NCBI GenBank assembly: GCA_965248075.1
Contig: CBDFIL010000003.1
Location: 992,001-1,056,000, forward strand
Length of the DNA stretch: 64,000 nt
Direction: 5' to 3'
DNA from: VXNE01 sp965248075
Lineage (GTDB): Bacteria; Pseudomonadota; Gammaproteobacteria; Pseudomonadales; Azotimanducaceae
Part shown: positions 40,025 to 48,736 of the stretch, in pieces
Layout: every line of letters starts with the position of its first letter
Numbering within the stretch: the first letter of the stretch is position 1
Translations under genes and position numbers: made by a program
Notes under the pieces: generated by a model
Database searches by the model: none
Told to the model about the DNA's origin: nothing
What the model saw: only the letters and a program-made list of their open reading frames with translations

Positions 40025-41686
40025 ATGCTCACACAGCTCACCGTGCGAAACTTCGCCCTGGTCGAATCGCTCGACCTCGCGTTCGCACCCGGGTTGACGG
40101 TGATTACCGGCGAGTCCGGCGCCGGCAAGTCCATTCTCCTGCATGCCCTCGAGCTCGTGCTGGGCGCGCGAGCCACGAGCAGCGCCATTCGCCCCGGCGC
40201 ACAAACGTGCGAGGTCACGGCCGAGTTCGATATCGCGAGCCACCCGTCGGCGCGGGAATACCTGGACGGGCATGCGCTCGGCGACGGCGCCGAGCCGGGT
40301 CGCTGTCTCGTCCGTCGGGTCGCGGCCGCGGGCCGTTCGCGGGCGTTCATCAACGGGACGCCGGTCAACCTCGCGGCGCTGCAGTCCCTCTGCAATCCCC
40401 TGGTCGAGGTGCACGGACAACACGCGCACCGCTCCCTGCTCGACCGTTCGGTACAACTCTCCCTGCTCGACGACTATGGCGCGTCGCCGGACCTCGTGGC
40501 CGCGGTCCGCGACACCTTTCGGGCGTGGCGGACGCGATGCGCGGAACTCGAGGCGGCGACACGGCGGACGCACGACGCCGAGCAACGTCGGGAACTGCTG
40601 CGCTACCAGGTCCGGGAACTGCGCGACCTGGGCCTCGCCGAGGGCGAAGTCCAAACGCTCGAAGTGCGGCACAAACGCAGCGCCGCGGCCGGCCAGATCC
40701 GAGCGACCGTCGGCGCCCACTCCAACGCCCTCGAGGACGGCCTGATCGGGCGTCTCGCACGTATCTCGTCCGATCTCGAGGACATCGACGACGCCCACCC
40801 GGCCCTTGCCGCGAGCCGCGAACGCATGCGCGCGGCGCAGGTGGAAGCGGAGGAGGCGCTGGCCGAGATGCGCGACTACTTCGATGCGGTACCGGACGAT
40901 GCCCACGCGCTCACGGAATTGGAGCAGCGCCTCGACGCGATTCACGACATCGCGCGCAAGCACCGCGTCAACGCCGTCGACCTAGCGCGTCACGCGACTT
41001 CCCTGGAGGCCGAACTGGCCACGCTGACGGCCGACGAGGATCAGCTCCATGCGCTTCAGGAGGCGCAGAGGGAGGCCGCGGCCGCCTACCGCGAGGTCGC
41101 CGAACGGTTGTCCGCAGCGCGCACCGCGGCGGCCGGCGGTTTCGCCCGGGACGTGGCCGATGTCCTGGCCGAATTGCGGCTCGAGGACGCGTCGTTGACG
41201 GTCGCCTTCAGCCCCGTCGAGAACGAGCGGGGACTCGAGTCCGCGGAGTATCTCGTCGCGACCAACCCCCGCTATCCCGCCGCGCCGCTCGGCACCATCG
41301 CCTCGGGCGGCGAGTTGGCCCGTATCTCCCTCGCCATCGAGGTAGTGGCCGCCCAACGCTCCGCCTTGCCCTGTCTGGTGCTCGACGAAGCCGATGTCGG
41401 CCTCGGTGGCACGACGGCCGACGTACTCGGACGCATGTTGCGACGCCTCGCGGGGAGCACACAGGTCATCTGTGTCACCCACGCCCCGCAGGTGGCCGCG
41501 CTGGGCGATACCCACCTCCTGGTCGAGAAGACCCCGGAGCAGGACACCGTCATCAGCCCGCTCGCTGCCGAGGAACGCGTGGAGGAGTTGTCGCGCATGC
41601 TGGCGGGCCGCCGGATCACGTCCCGAACACGCGCCTACGCGCGCACGCTGCTCGAGTCCCCGAGCGGCGCCGACGCGGACACGTGA
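40025..41686 (+). CDS. recN: DNA repair protein RecN
   Basis: 553-residue SMC-like ATPase for double-strand break repair. Head parts: VITGESGAGKSILL (Walker A), ASGGELARISLAIE (signature) and CLVLDEADVGLGG (Walker B), separated by coiled-coil arms. CVTHAPQVAALGDTHLLV is the switch region. ATG 40025. I see no clear LexA box (CTGT-N8-ACAG) in the 207-bp upstream gap. It precedes bamE by 122 bp. All functional motifs intact; confident call. Confidence 0.97.
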   Translation: MLTQLTVRNFALVESLDLAFAPGLTVITGESGAGKSILLHALELVLGARATSSAIRPGAQTCEVTAEFDIASHPSAREYLDGHALGDGAEPGRCLVRRVAAAGRSRAFINGTPVNLAALQSLCNPLVEVHGQHAHRSLLDRSVQLSLLDDYGASPDLVAAVRDTFRAWRTRCAELEAATRRTHDAEQRRELLRYQVRELRDLGLAEGEVQTLEVRHKRSAAAGQIRATVGAHSNALEDGLIGRLARISSDLEDIDDAHPALAASRERMRAAQVEAEEALAEMRDYFDAVPDDAHALTELEQRLDAIHDIARKHRVNAVDLARHATSLEAELATLTADEDQLHALQEAQREAAAAYREVAERLSAARTAAAGGFARDVADVLAELRLEDASLTVAFSPVENERGLESAEYLVATNPRYPAAPLGTIASGGELARISLAIEVVAAQRSALPCLVLDEADVGLGGTTADVLGRMLRRLAGSTQVICVTHAPQVAALGDTHLLVEKTPEQDTVISPLAAEERVEELSRMLAGRRITSRTRAYARTLLESPSGADADT

Positions 41687-41808
41687 GTCCTGGTCGGCGT
41701 CTCCCCGTTGATCGGCGACTCGAGGCGCGTCGCCATGGCGATGCGCCTCGACGGCAATGCGCCCTCCCGCTAATATCCCGAACCATTCACTCCGGATCGA
41801 GAGCACCC

Positions 41809-42183
41809 TTGTCCAACCGTACCGTATCGGTGTTTCGCGGAGCCTGCCTGCTGCTGGCCGTCCTCCTGACAGCGTCCTGCGCCCTGCCCAGCATCCACCG
41901 GGTGACCGTGCAGCAGGGGAACGTCATCACCCAGGAGATGGTGGACCAGCTCAAGCCGGGCATGACGCGTGAGCAGGTCGCCTTCGTCATGGGCCAGCCC
42001 GTGGTGCGCAACGTGTTCGACGACACACGCTGGGACTACGTCTACACGATCGACGTGCCGGGCGCGTTCGAGTCGCACCTGCTGGTGTCGCTCTTCTTCG
42101 AGAGCGACGCGCTGACACTCATCACCGGGGACCTCGCCCCCACCGCCGCGGCAGAGGCCACGACGGCGGCCGCCGGACAGTAG
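41809..42183 (+). CDS. bamE: Outer-membrane assembly lipoprotein BamE (SmpA/OmlA)
   Basis: 124-residue lipoprotein of the BAM beta-barrel assembly machine. Signal peptide with hydrophobic core CLLLAVLLTASCALPS; lipidation Cys within TASC. The mature part has the family fold: VQQGNVITQEMVDQLKPGMTREQV, FVMGQPVVRNVFDDTRWDYVY. The start is TTG 41809 giving a short n-region; an in-frame GTG at 41830 is possible. Its Ala-rich tail is ordinary. Near recN and rnfH-ratA as in E. coli. Confidence 0.93.
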   Translation: MSNRTVSVFRGACLLLAVLLTASCALPSIHRVTVQQGNVITQEMVDQLKPGMTREQVAFVMGQPVVRNVFDDTRWDYVYTIDVPGAFESHLLVSLFFESDALTLITGDLAPTAAAEATTAAAGQ

Positions 42184-42478
42184 CGCCCCATAGCCGGTCC
42201 GGCGCTCGCTCGCAAGCTCGCTACGCACCGGCGCGCCTCCGGCCCAGCCACGCCGCCCTCGCATGGAACAAAAACCGAACTCCTTTTAATTCAACGGGTT
42301 GGCAGAACGCCATTTAACATAACTCAAGGTGCCGAGGCGGCGGCCGCCGCCCTTGTTCCCTGCGCGTCAGCGCCCCGGCGCGCCGGGGGGGAAACTTTCA
42401 TGGAAGCCGCACCGGCGGTCACTTCGTTCCCTTGGCGCATCTTCCACAAAAGGAGCTCGGGCGGGTCCAGGCGTGCGG
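42184..42478. other. 295-bp gap between converging bamE and rnfH
   Basis: No gene seen. It contains a GC-rich tract with a CTCGCTCGCAAGCTCGC-type palindrome and an AT-rich interval (about 42270-42330). Two short stretches recur in the gap before smpB: GGCCCAGCCACGCCG (42241-42255 and 44651-44665) and GTCAC-T/G-CGTTCCCTT (about 42418 and 44692). This suggests shared remnants of a dispersed sequence. Confidence 0.45.
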
Positions 42479-42751
42479 TCAGGCTCCGGCCCGGTCGCGA
42501 CGCCGCTCCTTCGGATCAACGACGAGATCGCGCAGGCACTCGACGCGGTCGCCGTCACGGAGCGCACGCGTCGGCTCCACGACACGACCGAACACCGCCA
42601 GCTTCGACGCGTCCGGATCGCATGCTCCGAAGTCGTCCCGCGCAAGCGCGGCGCGGACCGCTTCGGCCGCCGTGGCCCCGTCCGCGAGTTCCAGTTCGAC
42701 CCGGTGGCACACCCGCGGCAGGGCCTGAACCACTTCGACGCGAATCGTCAC
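42479..42751 (-). CDS. rnfH: RnfH family protein (RatB)
   Basis: 90-residue ubiquitin-like-fold protein of unknown exact role, commonly next to ratA. Begins IRVEVVQALPRVCHRVEL, contains GATAAEAVRAAL and ends with CLRDLVVDPKERRRDRA, matching the family end (RPLxxDPKExRRxRA). The GTG start at 42751 overlaps the ratA stop by 4 nt (GTGA); the longer open frame upstream is within ratA and not used. Genes smpB, ratA and rnfH cluster in E. coli too. Function not established. Confidence 0.9.
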   Translation of the reverse strand: MTIRVEVVQALPRVCHRVELELADGATAAEAVRAALARDDFGACDPDASKLAVFGRVVEPTRALRDGDRVECLRDLVVDPKERRRDRAGA

Positions 42752-43185
42752 CCGCCGCCTCCCAGCTGCTCCCGCGCGCGCCGGCAGAAGGCATCCACCA
42801 GCCCATCGGCGACGCGGTTCAGCAGGGGTGCCCCGAGCAGGTCGAGGAGTCCGCTCTTCAGATCGAACGCGAGTTCCAGGTGAATGCGGCATCCGTGCCC
42901 GACCGGCGTGAACGTCCAGATCCCTTCGAAGTGCCGGAACGGCCCCTCGACCAGGGTCATCACGATGCGCGGCCCCGACTCCAGCCGATTGCGAGTCACC
43001 AGCGACTCCCGCAGACCGTCGCCGGACAGCGCCAGTGCGGCAACGATCTCATCGTCGCTCGACTCCAGGATCTCCGCCTTCCGACACCACTTGAGGTATT
43101 CCGGATACCTCTCGATGTCGTTCACCAGCGCACAGACCGCCGCCGCGGGATGCGGAAGCAGAGCGCTGCGCTGCAGGCGGCGCAC
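42748..43185 (-). CDS. ratA: RatA-type START-domain protein (COQ10-like)
   Basis: 145-residue START/Bet-v-1 fold protein. In E. coli RatA was reported to inhibit 70S assembly, and it is related to mitochondrial Coq10; its primary role is debated. Family features: ALVNDIERYPEYLKWCRKAEIL, LVEGPFRHFEGIWTF and LEFAF-like LELAFDLKSGLL. The GTG start at 43185 begins 2 nt after the symporter stop. It overlaps rnfH by 4 nt. The adjacent symporter gene separates it from smpB. Confidence 0.92.
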   Translation of the reverse strand: MRRLQRSALLPHPAAAVCALVNDIERYPEYLKWCRKAEILESSDDEIVAALALSGDGLRESLVTRNRLESGPRIVMTLVEGPFRHFEGIWTFTPVGHGCRIHLELAFDLKSGLLDLLGAPLLNRVADGLVDAFCRRAREQLGGGG

Positions 43186-43187
43186 GG

Positions 43188-44552
43188 TCAACTGAAGAAG
43201 ATCGCGTAGACGAAGACGGCCAGCACGCCGAGCGGCGCCGTGATCTTGATGAGCGCCGACCACAGGATCGAAGCAACTCCGTCGCGCAGTCCGAGTTGTT
43301 CGCCCACCACGGTCTTCGGCAACACCCATCCCGCGAATACGGCAATGAAGAGCCCGCCCAGCGGCAGCATGATCTTCTGCGTGACATAGTCCAGGAAGTC
43401 GAAGACCGTGAGTTCGCCGACGACGTGCCACTCCGCCCAGACGTTGAAGGACAGCACCGTGCCGATACCGAGCGCCCAGCAGAGGACGCCGAGCGACACC
43501 GCCACCCGTGGGCGCCTGGCGTTGTACTCCTCGACCGTGAACGCCAGGGCGGGTTCCGTCAGCGAAATCGCCGAGGTGATCGCCGCGAAGGTCACCAGGA
43601 CGAAGAACGCGGTGCCGAACACCGCCCCAAGCGGCAACTGGCCGAACGCAATCGGGACCGTCACGAACAGGAGGCCCGGACCCTGGCCCGGCTCCAGCCC
43701 GTTGGCGAACACGATCGGGAAGATGGCAAGGCCCGCCGCGATGGCCACGGCCGTGTCGAGCAGTGCGATCGTCGCCACCGTCGTCGTGATGGACACTCCG
43801 CGCGGGACGTAGGCACCGTAGGCCATGATGGTCCCCATGCCCACGCTCAGCGTGAAGAACGCGTGTCCGAGCGCCTCGAGCACGCCGTCGACGGACAGCG
43901 CGGCAAAGTCCATGCGGAACATGAACTCGAAGCCCGCCGCGAAGCCGCCGGAGGCCACGGCGTAACCGAGGAGCACCGCCAGCAACACGAAGAGCAGCGG
44001 CATGAACCAGCGAATGGCGCGCTCCAGGCCACCCGACACGCCACGCGCCACGATGAGGACGGTAGCCACCATGAACGCCGTCTGATACGCGAGGACTTGC
44101 CAGGGATCGGCCAGGAAGTCGGCGAACGTCTGGCTGGCGAAGGCGGCGTCGGCACCCTCGAACGCGCCGCTTGCCATCTGGAAGACGTAATGCACCGCCC
44201 AGCCCGCGACCACCGCGTAGTAGGACAGGATGAGGAAGCCTCCGAGCACGCCGACCCACGCGATCAGCGACCAGGCGGGGTGGGCGCCGCTCTTCCGGAC
44301 GAGCGCGCGCATCGTGTTGATCGGACTCTGCCGCCCCTCGCGGCCGAGCAGGACCTCCGCCATCATGATCGGTACGCCGATGGCCGCGATGCACACCAGG
44401 TAGACCAGGACGAAGGCACCGCCGCCGTTCTCGCCGGTGATGTAGGGGAACCTCCAGATGTTCCCCAAACCGACCGCGGAACCGGCCGCCGCCAGCACGA
44501 ACAGCCAGCGGCTCGACCACATGCCGTGCCTGGAGACATCTCGATCGGCCAT
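43188..44552 (-). CDS. Sodium-dependent symporter, neurotransmitter:sodium symporter family
   Basis: 454-residue LeuT-fold transporter with about 11-12 membrane helices. Signature near the N-terminus: AAAGSAVGLGNIWRFPYITGENGGGAFVL (sodium and substrate site around unwound TM1), followed by PIMMAEVLLGREGR. TM6 region SVGMGTIMAYGAYV is present. The family takes up amino acids with Na+. ATG 44552 is chosen since upstream residues are not transporter-like. It sits between ratA (2 nt) and smpB (divergent, 176 bp), an insertion relative to E. coli. Substrate unknown. Confidence 0.92.
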   Translation of the reverse strand: MADRDVSRHGMWSSRWLFVLAAAGSAVGLGNIWRFPYITGENGGGAFVLVYLVCIAAIGVPIMMAEVLLGREGRQSPINTMRALVRKSGAHPAWSLIAWVGVLGGFLILSYYAVVAGWAVHYVFQMASGAFEGADAAFASQTFADFLADPWQVLAYQTAFMVATVLIVARGVSGGLERAIRWFMPLLFVLLAVLLGYAVASGGFAAGFEFMFRMDFAALSVDGVLEALGHAFFTLSVGMGTIMAYGAYVPRGVSITTTVATIALLDTAVAIAAGLAIFPIVFANGLEPGQGPGLLFVTVPIAFGQLPLGAVFGTAFFVLVTFAAITSAISLTEPALAFTVEEYNARRPRVAVSLGVLCWALGIGTVLSFNVWAEWHVVGELTVFDFLDYVTQKIMLPLGGLFIAVFAGWVLPKTVVGEQLGLRDGVASILWSALIKITAPLGVLAVFVYAIFFS

Positions 44553-44728
44553 GACAGCGCCCCGACCCCGGATTGGGCCACCGATTATAATGACGCCCCA
44601 AGGCCGTGCGGGCGCGCGCTCGCAACTCGCTCCCCGCCCGCTCCGGCTTCGGCCCAGCCACGCCGTTCCGCCACGGGACATACGCGGCTGGTCACTGCGT
44701 TCCCTTTGCCGTAAGTTCCGTGGAAGAC

Positions 44729-45205
44729 ATGGCCAAGCCCGCGAAACGTGCAGCCCCCGGGACGATCGCCCTCAACCGGCGGGCAAGGTTCGAGTTCGAG
44801 CTCGAGGAAACCTTCGAGGCCGGCCTTGCCCTGATGGGGTGGGAGCTGAAGAGCATCCGCGCCGGCGCCGTGCAACTGCGCGACAGCTACGTGCTCGTGA
44901 AGGACGGCGAGGCGTGGCTCGAAAGCACCCACATCACGCCGCTCGCGAGCGCATCCACACACGTCGAGGCCAATCCCGTGCGCAGCCGCAAGCTGCTGCT
45001 GCACGCGAAGGAGATCGCGCGCCTTCACGAACACATCCAGCAGAAGGGCTACACGTGCGTCGCCACCGCCCTCTACTGGAAGAACCGTCGGGTGAAGTGC
45101 GGGATCGCGCTGGCCCGCGGCAAGCGCCAGCACGACAAACGGGCGACGGTCAAGGACCGGGACTGGAAGCGGCAGCAGGAACGGCTGATGAAGCGTTCGG
45201 CCTGA
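44729..45205 (+). CDS. smpB: SsrA-binding protein SmpB
   Basis: 158-residue partner of tmRNA in rescue of stalled ribosomes. Conserved parts: IALNRRARFEFELEETFEAGLALMGWELKSIRAG, LLLHAKEIARL and a C-terminal basic tail DKRATVKDRDWKRQQERLMK that inserts in the mRNA channel. The start is ATG 44729, the family-consistent Met; upstream codons in the open frame are not homologous. No tmRNA gene is seen within this window. Convergent with the DUF3604 gene 21 bp downstream. Confidence 0.96.
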   Translation: MAKPAKRAAPGTIALNRRARFEFELEETFEAGLALMGWELKSIRAGAVQLRDSYVLVKDGEAWLESTHITPLASASTHVEANPVRSRKLLLHAKEIARLHEHIQQKGYTCVATALYWKNRRVKCGIALARGKRQHDKRATVKDRDWKRQQERLMKRSA

Positions 45206-45226
45206 CGCATCGGCGGAAACGCGGAT

Positions 45227-47242
45227 TCACTCCGGTTGCGTCGGCGTATACCAGATCGGCGACGAGTACGCCCGCTCCTGCGTCACCATGGGAATGTGCT
45301 CCGGGACATCCTCCAGGCCGAAGAACTTCGCTTCATACGCCGTCCATCGCGGCGTCGGGATCTCGAGCACGCGCACGTAATAGAAAGCGTGTTCCCCGGT
45401 CCGGAAGTCCGGATCGCGCCAGGTCGCGGACAGTTCCGCCGCGCCGATCGTGTTCAGGTAGCTCGCGTCGTCCACATCGACGGTGCTGCCCACCGGGGAC
45501 AGCCGCCCTTCCCCGTCGCGCAGCCGGTCGCCCGACCACGCGACATCGTGCACGCGTTCCTCGAGTTCCCCGCCGGCCGTCCGCCAGCCCTTGACCACCT
45601 GGATGCGGTCGAGGTTCGCGCCGTCCGGGTCTTTCAACGCCCGCATCAGAAAGGTCGGCGCCGCGCCGGGCGGCCCGGCCGGCAGATCCCCGCCCATCGT
45701 CACGCCGCCGCGGTAGCCCAGGATCGCCAGATTCGCGCGCGCGGCATCCGACTCCTCGAATGACCACCCGCCGAAGAAGCGCAGCGCGATGCGCGGCCCC
45801 GTGGTCGCATACACCTCCTTGCGCCGCAACGCCTCGAAGATGGCCTCGCGGGTGTTCTCGCGTGCCCACACCGCGGCACTGCCGGCGGCGCTCGCCTGCC
45901 AGCCGTGGGACGTCGCGTCGTCCAGCACCCGGCCCGGATGAGGCTCCGAGGCGCCCATCTTGCCCCAGAAGTTGTCTTCGGCGACGGCCGCGAGGGCCGT
46001 ATGCGCATCCGAACTCCCGATCACTCCGAACTTGAACGGGTTGTGGCCCTTGCCCGCCTGCTGCGCCAGGCCGAGTTTGAGGGCGGACCGAGCGTATTCC
46101 CAGGTGACCTGTTCCGGCGGCTTGTCCGGGCCCGCCGTGCGGCCGCCCCATCCGTTCCAGGTCTCGAAGTCGGCGAATGCGTCGTCCGGGGACAGGTACG
46201 GGTGGGTCTCGCTGTCGCCCTTGATCTGGGTGACTTCCACCACCGGTTCGAAGCGCGATCGCGACTGTGCATAGGCAGCCGTGAGCGGGCGTCCCCAGGA
46301 GTTCGCAAGCGAGAACATCAACCCGAACGTGAGATTGCTGTTGTGCGGGATTGCGAGCGCGCGGCCCCCGGTGCGCTCCTCGTAACGCGCGAGATAGTCC
46401 CAGAGTACCTCCACGTGCACGGTGTCGTACGAGGTGAGCGGCACCACCTGGTTCGCCCGCTCGGCGCCGTCGCCGAAGATCACCACCCGGTGCACGGCGC
46501 CGAGCAGCGGCGTCCACTCGTAGCCGATGAACGTCGTGAAAGTGCCCGGATCGTTGTAGCGGTCGGCCGCTGCGGTGACCATCTCCCAGATGGAGGCGCG
46601 GAAGGCCTCGTGGCGAACGGCGACCTGGTTCGGGCGGTGGGTCGGCAGCAGCGGTCCGGCGCGGGCCGCTTCGAGGTCCGTCTCCGCGTCTTCCCGCAGA
46701 CGTTCGAAGGCACTAAGCCAGAGTCGTCCGAGCTCCGTCTGCCGAAACGCCGGTTCGTTGTCGTACGCATCGCGCGCATACGCGGCGCCGGCGTTGTTGC
46801 CGTGATCGGCCACCACGATGAAGTCGAGCGGGCGCCGCAGCCGCACACGCTGCCCGGAACTGCTCAACACCTCCTCGCCCCGGGCAAAGCGATAGGCGTC
46901 GTCGAGGCCGAGGCGTGTGCCGCCGTTGAATGCGTCGCCGGAAATCGCCGTGTGTACGTGCGTGTCGCCCCAATAGACGGCACGCGGGACATCATCCGCG
47001 ACGGCCGGGGCGTATGGCCGGCCCTGCGCGGCCGCTGCATCGTCAGCCGACGGCTCGTCAGCGGTGGCGAGCGGAGCACACGCGCACGCCAGCACACCCG
47101 CCCACGCCGCCAGCCGGCGACGACGGGTCTCAAGAACCCGCGACGGCAGCAGGGCCTGTCCTGGCCACGTCGCGTGTCCGACCCAGGTCTTCGCACGTCC
47201 CGTCACTGTTCGTCCCCGTTTCCCCACCCAGCCCGTTCGCAT
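45227..47242 (-). CDS. DUF3604 domain protein (PHP-like, exported)
   Basis: About 671 residues. The core reads like the DUF3604 family: YWGDTHVHTAISGDAF, IVVADHGNNAG, GYEWTP, PHNSNLTFG, GVIGSSDAHTALAAV, EAIFEALRRKEVYATTGPRI. The repeated His/Asp pattern (THVHT, DHGNN, SDAH) is that of PHP-type metal-dependent phosphoesterases, so a hydrolase is likely but unproven. A hydrophobic stretch AAWAGVLACACAPLATADE near residue 50 looks like a signal sequence. I chose ATG 47242, with GGAGGG 8 nt upstream; earlier GTG/ATG codons at 47269 and 47248 are in frame. Unusually long segment before the signal core. Confidence 0.8.
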   Translation of the reverse strand: MRTGWVGKRGRTVTGRAKTWVGHATWPGQALLPSRVLETRRRRLAAWAGVLACACAPLATADEPSADDAAAAQGRPYAPAVADDVPRAVYWGDTHVHTAISGDAFNGGTRLGLDDAYRFARGEEVLSSSGQRVRLRRPLDFIVVADHGNNAGAAYARDAYDNEPAFRQTELGRLWLSAFERLREDAETDLEAARAGPLLPTHRPNQVAVRHEAFRASIWEMVTAAADRYNDPGTFTTFIGYEWTPLLGAVHRVVIFGDGAERANQVVPLTSYDTVHVEVLWDYLARYEERTGGRALAIPHNSNLTFGLMFSLANSWGRPLTAAYAQSRSRFEPVVEVTQIKGDSETHPYLSPDDAFADFETWNGWGGRTAGPDKPPEQVTWEYARSALKLGLAQQAGKGHNPFKFGVIGSSDAHTALAAVAEDNFWGKMGASEPHPGRVLDDATSHGWQASAAGSAAVWARENTREAIFEALRRKEVYATTGPRIALRFFGGWSFEESDAARANLAILGYRGGVTMGGDLPAGPPGAAPTFLMRALKDPDGANLDRIQVVKGWRTAGGELEERVHDVAWSGDRLRDGEGRLSPVGSTVDVDDASYLNTIGAAELSATWRDPDFRTGEHAFYYVRVLEIPTPRWTAYEAKFFGLEDVPEHIPMVTQERAYSSPIWYTPTQPE

Positions 47243-47339
47243 CCCCATGTCCCTCCAATCCGTGTCCACCCGCCGCGGTGCGCGACGCCCGGAGCGAACC
47301 CTCCGGTCGATGGGCCCCTGGCCCGGCGGCCGCGCCGTG

Positions 47340-47642
47340 CTACCCGGTCAGCAAATCGAGCAACGCTGCACGCTGTCGTTCGGACAGCCGTCGGAACGCC
47401 CGGATGAGCGCATTCTCCTCCTCGGACAGATCGCGTCGGAACGTGGTCTCGATGTGCCGAAAGAACGGCGGCTCCACGCGCGCTTCGGCGGACTCGACGG
47501 GTATCCCCGCTATGGACTGCTCCAGCCGTGCTACGATTTCCGAGTTCATGCTCCTCCGGTAACGTTCCGCCGCTTCCGAGACGCGATCGTGCAGATCGAC
47601 CGGCAACCTCACCAGGAACCTGTGGACGGGTATTCTTGTCAT
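47340..47642 (-). CDS. Arc-type ribbon-helix-helix DNA-binding protein
   Basis: 100 residues. The N-terminal 50 are a clear Arc/MetJ-like RHH domain (FLVRLPVDLHDRVSEAAERYRRSMNSEIVARLEQSI): one DNA-contacting beta strand and two helices. The C-terminal half is charged and helical (SEEENALIRAFRRLSERQRAALLDLL), perhaps for oligomerisation. It diverges from the ABC ATPase with 89 bp between starts, which suggests it regulates that transporter; this is inference. No toxin partner is adjacent. Confidence 0.8.
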   Translation of the reverse strand: MTRIPVHRFLVRLPVDLHDRVSEAAERYRRSMNSEIVARLEQSIAGIPVESAEARVEPPFFRHIETTFRRDLSEEENALIRAFRRLSERQRAALLDLLTG

Positions 47643-47731
47643 CCTTTCGTTCCCGGCCTACATCTTGTCCCGGTTCGTACCGCCCACACAAATCGTTCGT
47701 TGCTGCCTCGACCGCGCCCGCCTCCTGCCCG

Positions 47732-48400
47732 ATGTTGCAGGTTGAGGATCTGAGCGTGTACCGCGGCGATGGCGCCGCGCGACGCAAGGTCGTCGACGGC
47801 GTCTCGTTCGGCGTCCGTCCCGGCGAGGTCGCGGCGCTCTGGGGGCCGAGCGGCAGCGGGAAGTCCACGCTGCTCAGCGTGATCGGCGGCTTGCTCGCGC
47901 CGGACGAGGGAACGATCCGCGTCACGGTCGCAAACGGGACGGGCGGCCACCGCGAACTGGGCGTACATGCGCTGTCCGAAGCCGAGCGGGTGCGCTACCG
48001 GCGCCGACATGTCGGCTTCGTCTTCCAGTTCCTCAACCTGCTGCCCACCCTGACGGTGGAAGAGAACGTACTCCTGCCACTGGAACTGAACGGAACACCG
48101 GAACTGGCGCCCGTCGCCCTCGGCCGCCTCGCCCGACTCGGCATCGCGGACAAGCGCTCACGCTTCCCCGCGACGCTCTCCGGCGGCGAGCAGCAACGTG
48201 TCGCCATCGCCCGCGCCCTGGCCCACGCGCCCCCGCTGGTGCTTGCCGACGAACCGACCGGCAACCTCGACGAGGCGAACGCCGAGCGCGTTGCGGACTG
48301 CCTCTGGGAGCAGGTCCGGGACGCCGGCGCCGCGCTGGTCATCGCCACCCACAACGCGCGCATCGCCGAGCGCGCCGACGCACTCGTCCGCTTGCGCTGA
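47732..48400 (+). CDS. ABC transporter ATP-binding protein (LolD/MacB type)
   Basis: 222-residue ATPase. Walker A GPSGSGKST, Q-loop FVFQFLNLLPTLTV, signature LSGGEQQRVAIA, Walker B LVLADEPTGNLDEA and switch His ATHNARI are all present. This subfamily works with FtsX-like permeases to extract lipids or lipoproteins or drive mechanotransmission. ATG 47732 fits the domain start. The matching permease begins at 53570, 5.2 kb away; the intervening DNA is entirely mobile elements. Before insertion the two would have been ~60-110 bp apart. Confidence 0.92.
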   Translation: MLQVEDLSVYRGDGAARRKVVDGVSFGVRPGEVAALWGPSGSGKSTLLSVIGGLLAPDEGTIRVTVANGTGGHRELGVHALSEAERVRYRRRHVGFVFQFLNLLPTLTVEENVLLPLELNGTPELAPVALGRLARLGIADKRSRFPATLSGGEQQRVAIARALAHAPPLVLADEPTGNLDEANAERVADCLWEQVRDAGAALVIATHNARIAERADALVRLR

Positions 48401-48462
48401 CGAGGCCACGGACCGACGAGGGCGAATACCATCGCCGCACCGCAGGCCGATTCGTCCCCTAG

Positions 48463-48732
48463 CCCGCACTTCTCACCAGGGGCCGTGATGATCGCGGAGG
48501 ATTTTGGCCCTGTGCGCACGACGCTTGCGTCGCGCTCGCCGACCGAAAGCATAGCGGGGACTACGGTTGAGGGAGCATGTGCGCGCACGGGCCCGTGTGT
48601 ACACGGGGCCAAAAGACCCGCGAGGGCGCGGCCAGCGCAGTCCGTACTCGGCACGATCATCGACATCGCGGTCAACTTCTTGAAACCCATGAGCTTTTTG
48701 ACGCCGACAAGCGGCCTGGTGAGAAATGCGGG
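48463..48732. mobile_element. MITE-like element, copy B (270 bp)
   Basis: Inverted ends: left CCCGCACTTCTCACCAGG and right CCTGGTGAGAAATGCGGG (one mismatch). It is flanked by CTAG at 48459-48462 and 48733-48736. The interior is the reverse of copy A at 20467-20706 with high similarity, plus two extra palindromic segments (around 48523-48545 and 48590-48605). No coding capacity. It is the first of three elements standing end to end. Confidence 0.9.
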
Positions 48733-48736
48733 CTAG

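Noticed and set aside
39937..41808. Long open frame over recN in another frame, ending in bamE
   Set aside because: The sequence is Arg/Gly-rich shadow of recN; only the last ~124 codons are BamE.
42329..42883. Plus-strand open frames opposite rnfH and ratA
   Set aside because: Antisense shadows without a ribosome-binding site or family resemblance.
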